Source: Salegentibacter sp. 24 (GTDB taxonomy: Bacteria > Bacteroidota > Bacteroidia > Flavobacteriales > Flavobacteriaceae). Taken from it: a DNA stretch of 64,000 nt. This document shows positions 8,131 through 17,743 of the stretch, piece by piece. Under the pieces are notes generated by a model. That model made no database searches and was not told where the DNA came from. It saw only the letters and a program-made list of their open reading frames with translations. The stretch covers positions 106,415 to 170,414 of the forward strand of contig NZ_SNWE01000008.1 of assembly GCF_004362395.1 (NCBI RefSeq), read 5' to 3'. The number at the start of each line of letters is the position of its first letter. The first letter of the stretch is position 1. The translations under genes were made by a program, and so were the position numbers.

Positions 8131-9087
8131 ATGAAATCAGTACTTATCGTATTATTTTCATTGGGCTGCAATATTTTGTTGGCTCAGGAAAACCTTGTGG
8201 TAGGTCAGGTGGTAAATTCTGTTACTTCAAACCCCTTACCTTATGTAAATATCGTTTTAGAAGATCAACATAGGGGCACTTCTACTGATTTCCTCGGGAG
8301 GTTTTCTTTTAAACTAAAGGGGGTAGATACTTCAGCTTCATTAAAATTTAGTTTTGTGGGGTTTAAAACCAAACGACTAAAAATTAAAGCGCTTAAAAAC
8401 AGAGTCGTTAAAATGCAACCGGATATAAACACACTAGCTGAGGTTCAGTTATACCATATAACCGAAAATAAATCCGAAATAATCAATGATTTTCGCGGAA
8501 AGGAAAGTATAGGTTTAGGAAATTTTAGCGGGGGGCAGTTTCCAAGTATAGTGGCCCGTTACTATGCAAGGCCTGTAGATTTTAAAGAAGGGTATTTTTT
8601 GGAAGAAGTAGAGGTTAGATTCTTTTCCACAACTATTGTTCCCGATAGAAGTTCAAAATTCCGGTTAAGGATATTGGGAGTTGGTGAGAATGGAAAGCCG
8701 GCTGGAGACTTATTAAGGTCTAATTTAATTATCGAGAGGGGAAACAATAGCTTTAAAACTAAAATCTCACTTCTTAAGTACCGGATTTCAATTCCTGAAG
8801 AAGGTTTTTTCGTAGCAGTGGAACATCTGTTTATAAAAGAGAATGAGTATCTTGAAGAGAATGATTATAGACTTTTCAAAAAGACAGATACCCTATTGTA
8901 TAAAGATGTGCGGCAAGTGAAGTATTTACCGGTTTTCAAAGGAGTTCTTGTAGATGAGAGTTCAAACTTTATTTCTTATTTCAAGGATACAGAAGCCTGG
9001 AAAAAAATCACGGATCTAGATAATTCCAATCCAGTGTTCAAAGGAGAGATTCCTTCACCGGCCTTTAAAATCACCTTAACCGATTAA
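8131..9087 (+). CDS. Exported protein with carboxypeptidase-regulatory-like domain
   Basis: A signal peptide (MKSVLIVLFSLGCNILLAQ) is followed by a CarboxypepD_reg-like Ig domain at about residues 22-95 (VVGQVVNSVTSNPLPYVNIV, GTSTDFLGRFSF). The remaining 220 residues form a beta-rich region without a family I recognise. Stand-alone proteins of this kind are common in Flavobacteriaceae and are thought to sit in the envelope. It starts five bases after the exonuclease stop, in the same operon. There is no barrel or TonB box, so it is not a truncated receptor. The function is unknown. Confidence 0.75.
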   Translation: MKSVLIVLFSLGCNILLAQENLVVGQVVNSVTSNPLPYVNIVLEDQHRGTSTDFLGRFSFKLKGVDTSASLKFSFVGFKTKRLKIKALKNRVVKMQPDINTLAEVQLYHITENKSEIINDFRGKESIGLGNFSGGQFPSIVARYYARPVDFKEGYFLEEVEVRFFSTTIVPDRSSKFRLRILGVGENGKPAGDLLRSNLIIERGNNSFKTKISLLKYRISIPEEGFFVAVEHLFIKENEYLEENDYRLFKKTDTLLYKDVRQVKYLPVFKGVLVDESSNFISYFKDTEAWKKITDLDNSNPVFKGEIPSPAFKITLTD

Positions 9088-9097
9088 TAGTTAAAAG

Positions 9098-9712
9098 ATG
9101 AAAATAATTTGCATTGGCAGAAATTATACCGATCATATCTCTGAACTACAAAACGAAAAGCCCGAAGACCCGGTGATTTTTTTAAAGCCGGATACTTCTA
9201 TTTTACTTAAAAACCAGCCTTTTTTTATCCCCGACTTTTCTGATCAGGTGCATTATGAAGTTGAGGTACTGGTTAAGATAAAAAAAGTAGGGAAACATAT
9301 TCAGGAGAAATTTGCCTATAAATATTACGATCAAATCGGCCTGGGGATAGATTTTACGGCCAGAGATCTTCAACAAAAATTAAAAGAAAAAGCCTTGCCT
9401 TGGGAAAAAGCTAAAGCTTTTGATGGCGCCGCTGTAATAGGCGAAAAATGGTTATCCATAGATGAGGTAAGCGATATAAATATGCTTAACTTTAGGTTGG
9501 AAAAAAACGGGGAAACCGTCCAAAAGGGAGATACAGGGATGATGCTGTGGAAAATAGACGAGTTAATTGCCTATGTTTCACAGTTTTTTACTTTAAAAAT
9601 TGGGGATATTATTTTTACCGGAACTCCATCGGGAGTAGGTAGAGTAATGCCTGAAGATAAATTAACCGGATTTATAGAAGATAAACAAATCTTTTCAATT
9701 CAAATAAAATAG
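9098..9712 (+). CDS. Fumarylacetoacetate hydrolase (FAH) family protein
   Basis: This 204-residue cytosolic protein is a compact FAH-fold hydrolase or decarboxylase. It opens with MKIICIGRNYTDHISEL. The metal-binding acidic residues occur in VHYEVEVLVKI and in GLGIDFTARDLQ, and the substrate loop is FTGTPSGVGRVMPED. Family members hydrolyse C-C bonds in acylpyruvates or decarboxylate oxaloacetate; the short form is often acylpyruvase-like. The gene lies ten bases after its upstream neighbour and four bases before the Hpt gene. Confidence 0.88.
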   Translation: MKIICIGRNYTDHISELQNEKPEDPVIFLKPDTSILLKNQPFFIPDFSDQVHYEVEVLVKIKKVGKHIQEKFAYKYYDQIGLGIDFTARDLQQKLKEKALPWEKAKAFDGAAVIGEKWLSIDEVSDINMLNFRLEKNGETVQKGDTGMMLWKIDELIAYVSQFFTLKIGDIIFTGTPSGVGRVMPEDKLTGFIEDKQIFSIQIK

Positions 9713-9716
9713 AACT

Positions 9717-10058
9717 ATGAGCAACTACAATTTAAATGAAGTTAAAGAAATGGCCGGGGGCGACGAAGATTTCATGAAAATAGTGGTACAGACCTTTTTA
9801 GAGGAAATTCCGCCGGATGTAGAAGCGATGAACGATGCAATTTCTAACGACAATCCTGACTTGGCTTATCAATATGCCCATAAAATGAAGCCCAATTTAC
9901 AATTATTCGGATTAGAACTTATGGATGAGGTAAAAGTAATAGAAGCCTGGGCCAAGGCAGGAAAGAGGAAAGATGAGGTGCCGCAGGCAGCTTCTAAAAT
10001 CACCAAGAAGGTGAATGTGGCCAGTATAGCCCTGAAAAGAGATTTTGAATTGGAATGA
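9717..10058 (+). CDS. Hpt (histidine phosphotransfer) domain protein
   Basis: This 113-residue all-helical protein is a stand-alone Hpt domain. The phosphoacceptor is His55 in the motif [15 protein letters not shown], where the following Lys and the downstream Leu/Gly pattern are usual. Such proteins relay phosphate from a hybrid sensor kinase receiver to a response regulator. No kinase or regulator is encoded nearby, so it is an orphan component. Its stop overlaps the cinA start (ATGA at 10055), which implies translational coupling. Confidence 0.85.
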   Translation: MSNYNLNEVKEMAGGDEDFMKIVVQTFLEEIPPDVEAMNDAISNDNPDLAYQYAHKMKPNLQLFGLELMDEVKVIEAWAKAGKRKDEVPQAASKITKKVNVASIALKRDFELE

Positions 10059-11308
10059 AAGCAGAAATAATTACCATTGGAGATGAGATCCTGATCGGCC
10101 AAATTATAGATACCAATTCGGCATTTATCGCCAAGGAATTGAATAAGATCGGTATTTCGGTAAAACAGATATCCACGGTTGAAGATGAAAAAAGCCATGT
10201 CCTGGCAGCTTTAAGTGAAGCGAAAAATCGCGCGGATATTATTATTATCACAGGCGGTCTGGGTCCTACCAAAGATGATATCACCAAAGAGTGCCTATGT
10301 GAATTTTTTGGAGATAAGCTCGTTATGAATCAGAGTGTACTTCAACATATAGAATTTCTTTTTGAAAAATATATAGACACGCCTATTTCCGATTTAAACC
10401 GAAAGCAGGCCATGCTTCCTTCTAAAGCTCTTGCGCTAAAGAACAAATACGGTACCGCCTCGGGAATGTGGTTTAAAAGCGATGCTAAAGTTTATGTTTC
10501 TCTTCCCGGGGTTCCTTATGAAATGAAAGCTTTAATTCAGGACGAGGTAGTGCCAAGGCTTCAGCAAAGTTTTAAAAGGCCGGTTATTTTACATAAGACC
10601 GTGCTGACTTATGGAATGGGTGAAAGTGCCATTGCAGATAAAATTGAAGATTGGGAAAATGCGTTGCCACCATATATTAGGCTTGCTTATTTACCGAATC
10701 TTGGGCGCGTACGTTTGCGTTTAACAGCCAAAGGTGATAATGAAGAGCATCTTAAAAACAGCGTGGAAAGTCTAATAACGGATCTTCACGGACTTATAGG
10801 TGATATTATTGTGGGTTTTGAGGATGAGGATCCTATAGAAGTTCAAATTTCCCGAATGCTAAAACAACAGAATGCAACTATTGCTACGGCGGAGAGTTGT
10901 ACCGGGGGTAAAATAGCCAGTTTATTTGCAACTCCTCCGGGTGCTTCCACCTATTTTAAGGGAAGTGTGGTGAGCTACGCTACCACTTCTAAGGAGGAGA
11001 TTCTAAAAATAGATAAAAAACTTATCGAAGAACATTCAGTGGTAAGTGAAGAAGTGGCCATTGCGATGGCTAAAAATGTAAAAGATCTTTTTAAAAGCGA
11101 TTATGCAATTTCCACAACGGGAAATGCCGGTCCTTCAAAAGGAGATAGCGAGGCTGAGATTGGGACGGTATTTATTGGAGTTGCAACTCCGGATGGAGTT
11201 TATGCTAAAAAATTTATTTTTGGGAACCATCGCGAGAAAGTTATTGGCAAAGCAGTGAATAAAAGTATGGAATTGATTCGAGAAGAACTGTTTCGACGAA
11301 ATAAATAA
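10055..11308 (+). CDS. cinA: CinA-family protein
   Basis: CinA proteins join an N-terminal MoCF-like domain, which acts as an ADP-ribose/NMN pyrophosphatase in studied members, to a C-terminal nicotinamide-nucleotide amidase. Both are here: [21 protein letters not shown] and [15 protein letters not shown] in the first half, and [13 protein letters not shown] with its amidase Ser in the second. The motif [14 protein letters not shown] replaces the more common TGxAGPtGG, a small variation. The length (417) is normal. It is the last gene of the 7349-11308 run and overlaps the Hpt gene by four bases. Confidence 0.95.
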   Translation: MKAEIITIGDEILIGQIIDTNSAFIAKELNKIGISVKQISTVEDEKSHVLAALSEAKNRADIIIITGGLGPTKDDITKECLCEFFGDKLVMNQSVLQHIEFLFEKYIDTPISDLNRKQAMLPSKALALKNKYGTASGMWFKSDAKVYVSLPGVPYEMKALIQDEVVPRLQQSFKRPVILHKTVLTYGMGESAIADKIEDWENALPPYIRLAYLPNLGRVRLRLTAKGDNEEHLKNSVESLITDLHGLIGDIIVGFEDEDPIEVQISRMLKQQNATIATAESCTGGKIASLFATPPGASTYFKGSVVSYATTSKEEILKIDKKLIEEHSVVSEEVAIAMAKNVKDLFKSDYAISTTGNAGPSKGDSEAEIGTVFIGVATPDGVYAKKFIFGNHREKVIGKAVNKSMELIREELFRRNK

Positions 11309-11642
11309 GCTTGGAGGAAAGATCTGACAATATCTGGTCATTTCGTTTAGAAAGGCTATTTTTAATGCCTTAAAATTTATTTCTAAGAGGTTAACCGTGC
11401 TTTTTTGAAGTTTTGAATTTCAGAAGTTCCAATATTTTATCAATTGCAATCCTTTTAATTTCCTTATAAATATGACCCGGCAGCATTATTATTAAAGGAA
11501 AACACTGAGTTTTCTGCTAAAAAGCAACTTAGGTATTAAAATTAAAAAAACCCTGAATATTTTTCTAAATTTATATTGTTTGTTAGGTGAAAAAATCGTT
11601 AATTTGCAGCCTGTTTTGAAATAACGAGAAAAGAATAGAGCA
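11309..11642. other. Intergenic region between cinA and rpmB
   Basis: This is a 334-bp AT-rich spacer. A weak hairpin, AAGGC/GCCTT at 11352-11371 followed by an A/T-rich tail, may end the cinA operon. Near the right end, TTG at 11576-11578 and TTAATTTG at 11599-11606 (one mismatch from TAnnTTTG) form a probable rpmB promoter with a leader of about 35 bases. I see no gene here. Confidence 0.5.
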
Positions 11643-11882
11643 ATGTCAAGAGTTTGTGAACTTACTGGTAAAAGAGCAATGGTTGGGAACAATGTTTCTC
11701 ACGCTATGAACAAAACCAAACGTAGATTTAATGCCAATTTGGTAAAGAAACGTTTTTTTATTCCTGAGGAAGATAAATGGGTCACTTTAAAGGTATCTAC
11801 ATCTGCACTTAAAGATATTAATAAAAAAGGCATCTCTGCTGTAATTAAAGAAGCAAGAGAAAAAGGATTTTTGAAGAAGTAA
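11643..11882 (+). CDS. rpmB: Ribosomal protein bL28
   Basis: The 79-residue basic protein opens with MSRVCELTGKRAMVGNNVSH, the family signature, and contains KRRFNANLVKKRFF. It is a large-subunit ribosomal protein. It begins a ribosomal operon with rpmG (25 bp later) and a DUF4295 gene, an order typical of Bacteroidota. No Shine-Dalgarno site is evident. Confidence 0.98.
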   Translation: MSRVCELTGKRAMVGNNVSHAMNKTKRRFNANLVKKRFFIPEEDKWVTLKVSTSALKDINKKGISAVIKEAREKGFLKK

Positions 11883-11907
11883 TCCTTAAGCATAAAAACA
11901 CATTACA

Positions 11908-12090
11908 ATGGCAAAGAAAGGAAACAGGGTACAGGTTATACTAGAGTGTACAGAGCATAAAGCAACCGGAAAACCGGGAACTTCACGTTACATATCTACC
12001 AAGAATAAAAAGAATACACCGGATAGATTGGAGCTAAAGAAATTTAATCCAATCCTTAAGAAAATGACGGTTCATAAAGAGATAAAATAA
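11908..12090 (+). CDS. rpmG: Ribosomal protein bL33
   Basis: The 60-residue protein has the L33 pattern ([34 protein letters not shown]). It keeps one Cys in ILECTEH but lacks the CxxC pairs, so it is the zinc-free form. It lies between rpmB and the DUF4295 gene in the same operon. Confidence 0.97.
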   Translation: MAKKGNRVQVILECTEHKATGKPGTSRYISTKNKKNTPDRLELKKFNPILKKMTVHKEIK

Positions 12091-12097
12091 TTAAGTT

Positions 12098-12250
12098 ATG
12101 GCTAAGAAATCAGTAGCATCGATACAAACAGGGTCTAAGAGATTGACCAAAGCAATAAAAATGGTTAAATCTCCAAAGTCTGGTGCCTATACTTTTGTTG
12201 AACAAATAATGGCTCCGGAAGACGTGAATGACTTTTTGAAGAAAAAGTAA
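12098..12250 (+). CDS. DUF4295 small basic protein, ribosome-associated
   Basis: This 50-residue frame starts MAKKSVASIQTGSKRLTKAI and ends DVNDFLKKK. It starts seven bases after rpmG and is followed by a terminator, so it is the third gene of the ribosomal operon. The short basic protein matches DUF4295, found only in Bacteroidota next to rpmG. I recall, without being certain, that the Flavobacterium johnsoniae ribosome structure assigned a new protein called bL38, and that this may be it. The position and charge support a ribosomal role. Confidence 0.85.
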   Translation: MAKKSVASIQTGSKRLTKAIKMVKSPKSGAYTFVEQIMAPEDVNDFLKKK

Positions 12251-12280
12251 TTCGAACAAACTTCCTTGAAAACATTTACG

Positions 12281-12317
12281 AAGCCGTCTGGATAACCTCT
12301 GGACGGCTTTTTCTTTT
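12281..12317 (+). terminator. Rho-independent terminator of rpmB-rpmG-DUF4295
   Basis: AAGCCGTC at 12281-12288 pairs perfectly with GACGGCTT at 12302-12309 and is followed by a T-rich run. It lies 31 bp after the DUF4295 stop and separates the ribosomal operon from ftsY. Confidence 0.88.
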
Positions 12318-12387
12318 TATGTATATTTACAACTGAAAATTTCGGATAAACAGTTCCGGAATTTGTTGATTTTAAACCTTCCAATAA

Positions 12388-13341
12388 ATGAGTTTATTTA
12401 AAAAGATATTTTCAAAAGACAAAAAGGAAAACCTTGATAAAGGGCTGGAGAAAACCACAACCAGCTTTATGTCTAAAATGAGTAAGGCTGTAGCCGGAAA
12501 AACCAAAGTAGATGAAGAGGTTTTAGATGATCTTGAAAACGTGCTGGTTAGTAGCGATGTGGGAGTGGCAACAACCATTAAAATTATTAATCGAATTGAA
12601 GATCGAGTTGCCCGCGATAAATACCTGGGTACTGATGAGCTTAATAGGATACTTCGCGAAGAGATTGCCGGACTATTATCTGAGTCTGAAACAGGTGAAG
12701 CAGCAAATATTCAATTGCCGGATGTAAAACCATACGTTATAATGGTAGTTGGCGTAAATGGTGTGGGTAAAACCACAACTATTGGGAAACTAGCTCACCA
12801 GTTCAAAAACGCCGGAAAAAAGGTGGTTTTAGGTGCGGCCGATACTTTTAGGGCTGCAGCTATAGATCAATTACAGATTTGGGCCGATAGAACCGATGTG
12901 CCGATTGTAAGGCAAAGTATGGGTAGTGATCCTGCTTCCGTTGCTTTTGATACCGTGCAAAGTGCTGTAAAGCAAGAGGCTGATGTTGTACTAATCGATA
13001 CTGCAGGAAGATTGCATAACAAAGTGAATTTAATGAACGAACTGACAAAAGTGAAGCGCGTAATGCAAAAGGTGATTCCTGGTGCTCCTCATGAGGTTTT
13101 GCTGGTACTGGATGGTTCTACCGGTCAAAATGCTTTTGAGCAAGCCAAACAGTTTACTGCGGCTACAGAAGTAACTTCACTTGCCGTGACAAAACTTGAC
13201 GGTACCGCCAAAGGAGGGGTGGTCATTGGCATCAGCGATCAATTTAAAATTCCTGTAAAATATATAGGAGTAGGTGAGGGCGTAGAAGATTTGCAGGTAT
13301 TCAATAAATACGAATTTGTAGATTCTTTCTTTAAACAATAA
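12388..13341 (+). CDS. ftsY: Signal recognition particle receptor FtsY
   Basis: FtsY is the GTPase that docks SRP-ribosome complexes at the inner membrane. The 317-residue protein has a short charged N-terminal region and then the NG domain. G1 is VVGVNGVGKTTTIGKLA, followed by GAADTFRAAAIDQL, DTAGRLHNK, and TKLDGTAKGG with the nucleotide-specifying TKLD. The long acidic A domain of E. coli FtsY is absent, as is usual in Bacteroidota. It lies just after the ribosomal terminator and appears to be transcribed alone. Confidence 0.97.
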   Translation: MSLFKKIFSKDKKENLDKGLEKTTTSFMSKMSKAVAGKTKVDEEVLDDLENVLVSSDVGVATTIKIINRIEDRVARDKYLGTDELNRILREEIAGLLSESETGEAANIQLPDVKPYVIMVVGVNGVGKTTTIGKLAHQFKNAGKKVVLGAADTFRAAAIDQLQIWADRTDVPIVRQSMGSDPASVAFDTVQSAVKQEADVVLIDTAGRLHNKVNLMNELTKVKRVMQKVIPGAPHEVLLVLDGSTGQNAFEQAKQFTAATEVTSLAVTKLDGTAKGGVVIGISDQFKIPVKYIGVGEGVEDLQVFNKYEFVDSFFKQ

Positions 13342-13434
13342 ACTGGCCGAATCACGGAAATAAGAATTTGTAAGATGCTGGTTAAGATTTATAGTTAGCG
13401 ATATAGTACACTATAGCTTAAAATATATAGATAA

Positions 13435-15048
13435 ATGAAAAGATTTTTTTTACTTTTCTTACTTCCTGCTATATTTTCCTGTGGGAATGATAAAAATTCT
13501 AAAGAAAAAAATACTGGAACCCTTGATTCTCTTAAAACAGAAGAAAAGTTTAAAGTTTTAGATTCTGAAAATATCTCGCAAGATTCTCTTTGGGCTCCTT
13601 TTGAAAGGGATTTGGCCGAGTTTTCTGAAAAAAAATACGAAGCAATAAAACCGCTTATTTTCGATAAAAATATTCCTGAAATCCAAAAAGTCATAAAAAG
13701 TGGCGATCTTACTTACGAGGAACTTTCCTTGTTTTACCTTTACCGCATCAAGGAATTTGATCGTGAAAATGAACTCTCGCTAAATTCGGTCATTTCTCTC
13801 AATCCAAACTTACTAAAAGAAGCTCGGGAAAAAGATGAGCGAATAAATAATTTCGAAGAGAACCATTTGATCACTGGAATTCCTGTTTTGCTAAAGGATA
13901 ATATCAACACGCAAAATATGGCGACTACCGCCGGCGCGATTGCCTTGCAGAACAATCGAACTGAGGATGCTTTTATCGTTGAGAAATTAAAAGAAAACGG
14001 CGCGTTAATATTAGGTAAGGCCAATCTCAGCGAATGGGCCTATTTCTTTTGCAGCGAATGCCCCAGCGGATATTCGGCCATTGGCGGGCAAACCTTAAAT
14101 CCTTACGGAAGAATGATTTTTGATACTGGCGGTTCCAGTTCCGGTAGTGCGGTTGCCGTGGCGGCTAATCTTGCTCCGGTAGCGGTAGGTTCAGAGACCT
14201 CAGGTTCCATTCTTTCTCCTTCCAGTCAGAACTCGGTAGTGGGATTAAAACCAACTATCGGGAATTTAAGCCGGGGTGGAATAGTTCCCATTTCGAGTTT
14301 TCTCGATACCCCCGGGCCTATTACAAAATCGGTGATCGACAACGCGATCTTATATTCGGCAATGACCGGTGAGGATCCTGAAGATCCACTTTCCGTAGAA
14401 GTAAAGAATACTGACTTTAATTTTGAAAGTACAAACCTGGTAGGAAAACGCTTTGGTGCCTTTAAGCAATTGATGGAAGCTGATTCTTTATACAAGCGCG
14501 CAATAAATGATCTTAAAAATGCCGGAGCCGAAATCGTGGAGTTTGAAGCCGCGGACATTCAGCTGGAGAATTTTCTGCGTTTGTTAAGCCTGGATATGAA
14601 AAATGATCTGCCGGAATATTTTGAAAATTATGGAGACGAAACCCGATTTACTTCTGTAAAGGATATTGTGAATTTCAATATTGAAGATTCTATTACCAGA
14701 ATGCCTTACGGCCAGGCCCTTTTTGAAGGAATTTTACGGGAATCTGCTGACTCCAGCTACCTAGCTTCCTTAAAAAGCAACTTAAGGGAAAAAGGAAAGG
14801 CGTATTTTGACCTACCTATGCGGGAGTATCAATTAGATGGGATTTTATCTATTAATAATTATCATGCCGGTTTTGCGGCGGTGGCCCATTACCCTGCGAT
14901 TACCGTGCCTATGGGATATGATGATCAAGGCGCACCAAAGGGCTTGACTTTCTTCGCAAAATCCTCTCAAGAAGATAAACTTTATCAATGGGCCTATGTC
15001 TATGAGCAAGCTTCTATCCGCCGAAAATCTCCAAAAAAATATAAGTAA
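13435..15048 (+). CDS. Amidase-signature lipoprotein
   Basis: This 537-residue protein is exported as a lipoprotein: the signal MKRFFLLFLLPAIFSC ends at the lipid-accepting Cys16. The amidase-signature domain begins near residue 85. The catalytic Lys is in PVLLKDNINT, and the cis-Ser and nucleophile Ser lie in GGSSSGSAVAVAANLAPVA and GSETSGSILSPSSQNSVVG. Enzymes of this family hydrolyse amides, and the substrate here is unknown. The stop codon is directly followed by the ATG of a small membrane protein, so the two are co-transcribed. Confidence 0.92.
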   Translation: MKRFFLLFLLPAIFSCGNDKNSKEKNTGTLDSLKTEEKFKVLDSENISQDSLWAPFERDLAEFSEKKYEAIKPLIFDKNIPEIQKVIKSGDLTYEELSLFYLYRIKEFDRENELSLNSVISLNPNLLKEAREKDERINNFEENHLITGIPVLLKDNINTQNMATTAGAIALQNNRTEDAFIVEKLKENGALILGKANLSEWAYFFCSECPSGYSAIGGQTLNPYGRMIFDTGGSSSGSAVAVAANLAPVAVGSETSGSILSPSSQNSVVGLKPTIGNLSRGGIVPISSFLDTPGPITKSVIDNAILYSAMTGEDPEDPLSVEVKNTDFNFESTNLVGKRFGAFKQLMEADSLYKRAINDLKNAGAEIVEFEAADIQLENFLRLLSLDMKNDLPEYFENYGDETRFTSVKDIVNFNIEDSITRMPYGQALFEGILRESADSSYLASLKSNLREKGKAYFDLPMREYQLDGILSINNYHAGFAAVAHYPAITVPMGYDDQGAPKGLTFFAKSSQEDKLYQWAYVYEQASIRRKSPKKYK

Positions 15049-15330
15049 ATGAAACAACGGAATTTGAAAGCCCTCATAAGCAAGATCATTTTCTTTTACA
15101 GCATATTTTACGGCGCGATGAAGATCATTGCCGTATTATTTCAGGATGCCTGGGCCTTGCCTAATCTTATTTTGGCCATTCCGTTCGTGATCTTTGCTGT
15201 GATTGGTGGCATAATGCTTAAACAAGATACCTATTCCTGGATTTATGTGGGCGCCGGGGTAATTGTAATAAGTATTGTTCGCTATTTTGAAATGCAGTGG
15301 GTGCAGCAATTGCACCAGTATTTTAGTTAA
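15049..15330 (+). CDS. Small integral membrane protein
   Basis: This 93-residue protein has about three hydrophobic segments (IIFFYSIFYGAMKIIAV, LPNLILAIPFVIFAVIGGI, WIYVGAGVIVISIV) and few charged residues. I recognise no family. It begins at the base after the amidase stop and ends 11 bp before the aminotransferase gene, so all three likely share a transcript. The reading frame is well supported by this spacing, but no function can be given. Confidence 0.7.
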   Translation: MKQRNLKALISKIIFFYSIFYGAMKIIAVLFQDAWALPNLILAIPFVIFAVIGGIMLKQDTYSWIYVGAGVIVISIVRYFEMQWVQQLHQYFS

Positions 15331-15341
15331 ATTTTGCTGTT

Positions 15342-16202
15342 ATGAAACCTGAAAAAAAGTATCCTTCGGAAGTTTATTTAAATGGAAAATGGCTAAAACC
15401 CGATGAGGCTTTTATTTCAGTATTTGACCGGGCATTTATGTTCGGTGACGGAATTTATGAAGTAACTCCATTTTATAAAGGAAAAGCTTTCAAACAGAAA
15501 GAACACCTCAAGCGCTTACAGTATTGTCTGGACCAGATACAGGTTGCTTTTGATGCATTTACCCTGGAACAATTGATGTACGAGGCCATAGACCGCACTA
15601 AATTGAATGATGCTGATGCGGCGGTTTATATCCAGGTCAGCAGGGGAGTTGCAGCAAGGAGCCATTTTGTTCCCGAAAATATACAAACTACTGTCTTGCT
15701 GTATGCCTTTCCAGTGACCTTAGAAGGTTTTGAAAAGAAAACCTGGAAAGTAATTGCCACGGAAGATAAGCGCTGGCATCGTTGCGATATTAAATCGACA
15801 GCGCTTTTAGCCAATGTTATGGCAAACGAAGAGGCTATAGCTGCAGGTTTTGCTGAAAACCTCCTGGTGCGCAAAGGTTATTTTACCGAAGGTTCTCATT
15901 CCAGCCTGTTTTTTGTCAAATATGGTGTGGTACATACTCATCCTGAAGGCCATAAGATCCTCTCTGGAATTACCCGGACCGAAGTGATCAACATCTGTGC
16001 TGATTTAAAGATCAAGCTTGTTGAAAAAGCCGTCCATATAGATGAACTGGTAGAAGTAGAAGAAATTTTTGTCACAGGCACCACTACGCAAATTATTCCT
16101 ATAAGCTCCGTGACCCATCAGGATAAAAAAGTTTACTCCGCCCGAAAAGACAGCGTCACCAAAAAATTACAAGAGGTTTTTATTAAGAGAACGAGGGGCT
16201 AA
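15342..16202 (+). CDS. Class IV aminotransferase, D-amino-acid-transaminase-like
   Basis: The 286-residue protein has the fold-type IV PLP pattern. It opens with VYLNGKWLKPDEAFISVFDR and FMFGDGIYEV. The PLP Lys is in CDIKSTALLANVMA, and the cofactor loop is VTGTTTQIIPISSV. The segment GFAENLLVRKGYFTEGSHSS is typical of D-alanine transaminases, although branched-chain transaminases and aminodeoxychorismate lyases share the fold. It is the last gene of the amidase transcript and converges on mltF. Confidence 0.88.
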   Translation: MKPEKKYPSEVYLNGKWLKPDEAFISVFDRAFMFGDGIYEVTPFYKGKAFKQKEHLKRLQYCLDQIQVAFDAFTLEQLMYEAIDRTKLNDADAAVYIQVSRGVAARSHFVPENIQTTVLLYAFPVTLEGFEKKTWKVIATEDKRWHRCDIKSTALLANVMANEEAIAAGFAENLLVRKGYFTEGSHSSLFFVKYGVVHTHPEGHKILSGITRTEVINICADLKIKLVEKAVHIDELVEVEEIFVTGTTTQIIPISSVTHQDKKVYSARKDSVTKKLQEVFIKRTRG

Positions 16203-16288
16203 AAATCTTACTTATCGGTATAAAAACTATATAATTTAATAAAATTGCTTTCTTAAGGCAGTGTGTGCTACTATGTGTTTTTTTGAAA

Positions 16289-17743
16289 TTATTCTTTAAT
16301 AAATTTTTTGTAATGCTCGTAGCGTAAAAATATATCTTTTACGTAGTTGTATGGTTCTGTGCCTCTCACAAAACCATATTTAACCACCTCATCAAGATAG
16401 TATTTCTTATCTTTTAATTTCAGTATATATTCTTCTACATTGCCATCCCAAATATTCGGGTTTTTACCATTCTTTTCGGCCAATCGCATAGCATCAAACA
16501 CATGACCGGCGCCGCAGTTGAATGCCGCTAAAGTGAATTTTACTTTTTGGATTGAATCTTTTACGGCTTCAAAATTATCACGCATTTTATCTAAATACTT
16601 TACGCCTCCCCTTAAATTCTCCGCCGGATTGTAATTGTTGCTAACCTTAACTTCTTTTGCCGTATCAGGCATCAGTTGTATAAGTCCGGAGGCACCCGCC
16701 CAGGACTCCGCATTGGGATCAAATCTGGATTCCTGATATACCTGGGAAGAAAGAAAACGCCAATCCCATCCTATTTTAGAGGCATTTTCTTTAATAATAC
16801 CATCGTATTTACTTATTTTATTACTGTTTTTGCTATAAAAATCGCTTTTAATCCTGCTCCTGTTAGATCTGGTGTTTTTAAAATATTTATTATAAATAAC
16901 ATAATAATCGTCGAGATTTTTTTCTTTTTCTATCCATTTGTTTATCGCCTTAAGTAAGTCCGGTGAATTCTTTCTTACTGCCCAGGCTATACGTTGAGAA
17001 AACGAAACTCTGGTTTCAATGTTTAGTATGGGATAGTAAGTTTTATTTATGGAGGCTATATTGTAATCAGCAATGGTCCTTTCAATTTCCCCATCCACTA
17101 CCATTCTAATTATTTCATCTGTAGGAACATTTCCTTTAATATGTTCTATCGGAATGTCGGCACCAATCTCATCCTGTAAGTTTTTAAGTCTTTCAGCATA
17201 GGATGAATTCTCTCTAACCCACACGGTATCGTTTATTAATTCAAGTGTATTTGAAATTAATTGTTTATCGATTTTGTAGCCGGGTAGTGAGCGCCAATTA
17301 TCAGGCATTCGCTGTACAAGAGCCTGGTGTGTTACGTAATGGTTTTTTGTAAAACTTACGAGTTTTTTTCTGGGTTCAGTAATTGTCAAACCATAGGCAA
17401 TTAGATCACCTTTACCATTGTTGAGCATCTCAAATAGGTCATCGATATCTTCAGCTATTGTGATTTTCAGTTTTAAGTCTAAGTTTTTGGCCAGGCGGGA
17501 TAATAATTCATACTCAAAGCCCATAGGCACTCCTTTGTACAAAAAATAGCTCGTGGAATTGTATATGGTTATCGCATGTAAAACGCCATCTTCTTTTATG
17601 GCTTCTAAATCTTTAAAAGTTTTATAAGGTTTAGTATCCAGTTTGGCTCCAATCATTCCATCACCGGAATCCCTATCCCCTTTAGAACAACTTGAAAAAA
17701 TTATTAAAGCAACAATGAAAAAAGCGCTCCTTTTTAAATTCAT
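16289..17743 (-). CDS. mltF: MltF-type membrane-bound lytic transglycosylase
   Basis: This 484-residue lipoprotein (Cys19 after MNLKRSAFFIVALIIFSS) has two domains. Residues 40-290 form a solute-binding-protein-3 module (GFEYELLSRLAKNLDLKLKI, DLIAYGLTITEPRKKLVSF). Residues 320-480 form an SLT lytic transglycosylase, whose catalytic Glu is in SQVYQESRFDPNA and whose substrate motif is ASGLIQLMPDTAKEV. This is the arrangement of MltF, which cuts peptidoglycan and is regulated by its periplasmic binding domain. It lies alone on the minus strand, with a 220-bp upstream spacer. Confidence 0.93.
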   Translation of the reverse strand: MNLKRSAFFIVALIIFSSCSKGDRDSGDGMIGAKLDTKPYKTFKDLEAIKEDGVLHAITIYNSTSYFLYKGVPMGFEYELLSRLAKNLDLKLKITIAEDIDDLFEMLNNGKGDLIAYGLTITEPRKKLVSFTKNHYVTHQALVQRMPDNWRSLPGYKIDKQLISNTLELINDTVWVRENSSYAERLKNLQDEIGADIPIEHIKGNVPTDEIIRMVVDGEIERTIADYNIASINKTYYPILNIETRVSFSQRIAWAVRKNSPDLLKAINKWIEKEKNLDDYYVIYNKYFKNTRSNRSRIKSDFYSKNSNKISKYDGIIKENASKIGWDWRFLSSQVYQESRFDPNAESWAGASGLIQLMPDTAKEVKVSNNYNPAENLRGGVKYLDKMRDNFEAVKDSIQKVKFTLAAFNCGAGHVFDAMRLAEKNGKNPNIWDGNVEEYILKLKDKKYYLDEVVKYGFVRGTEPYNYVKDIFLRYEHYKKFIKE

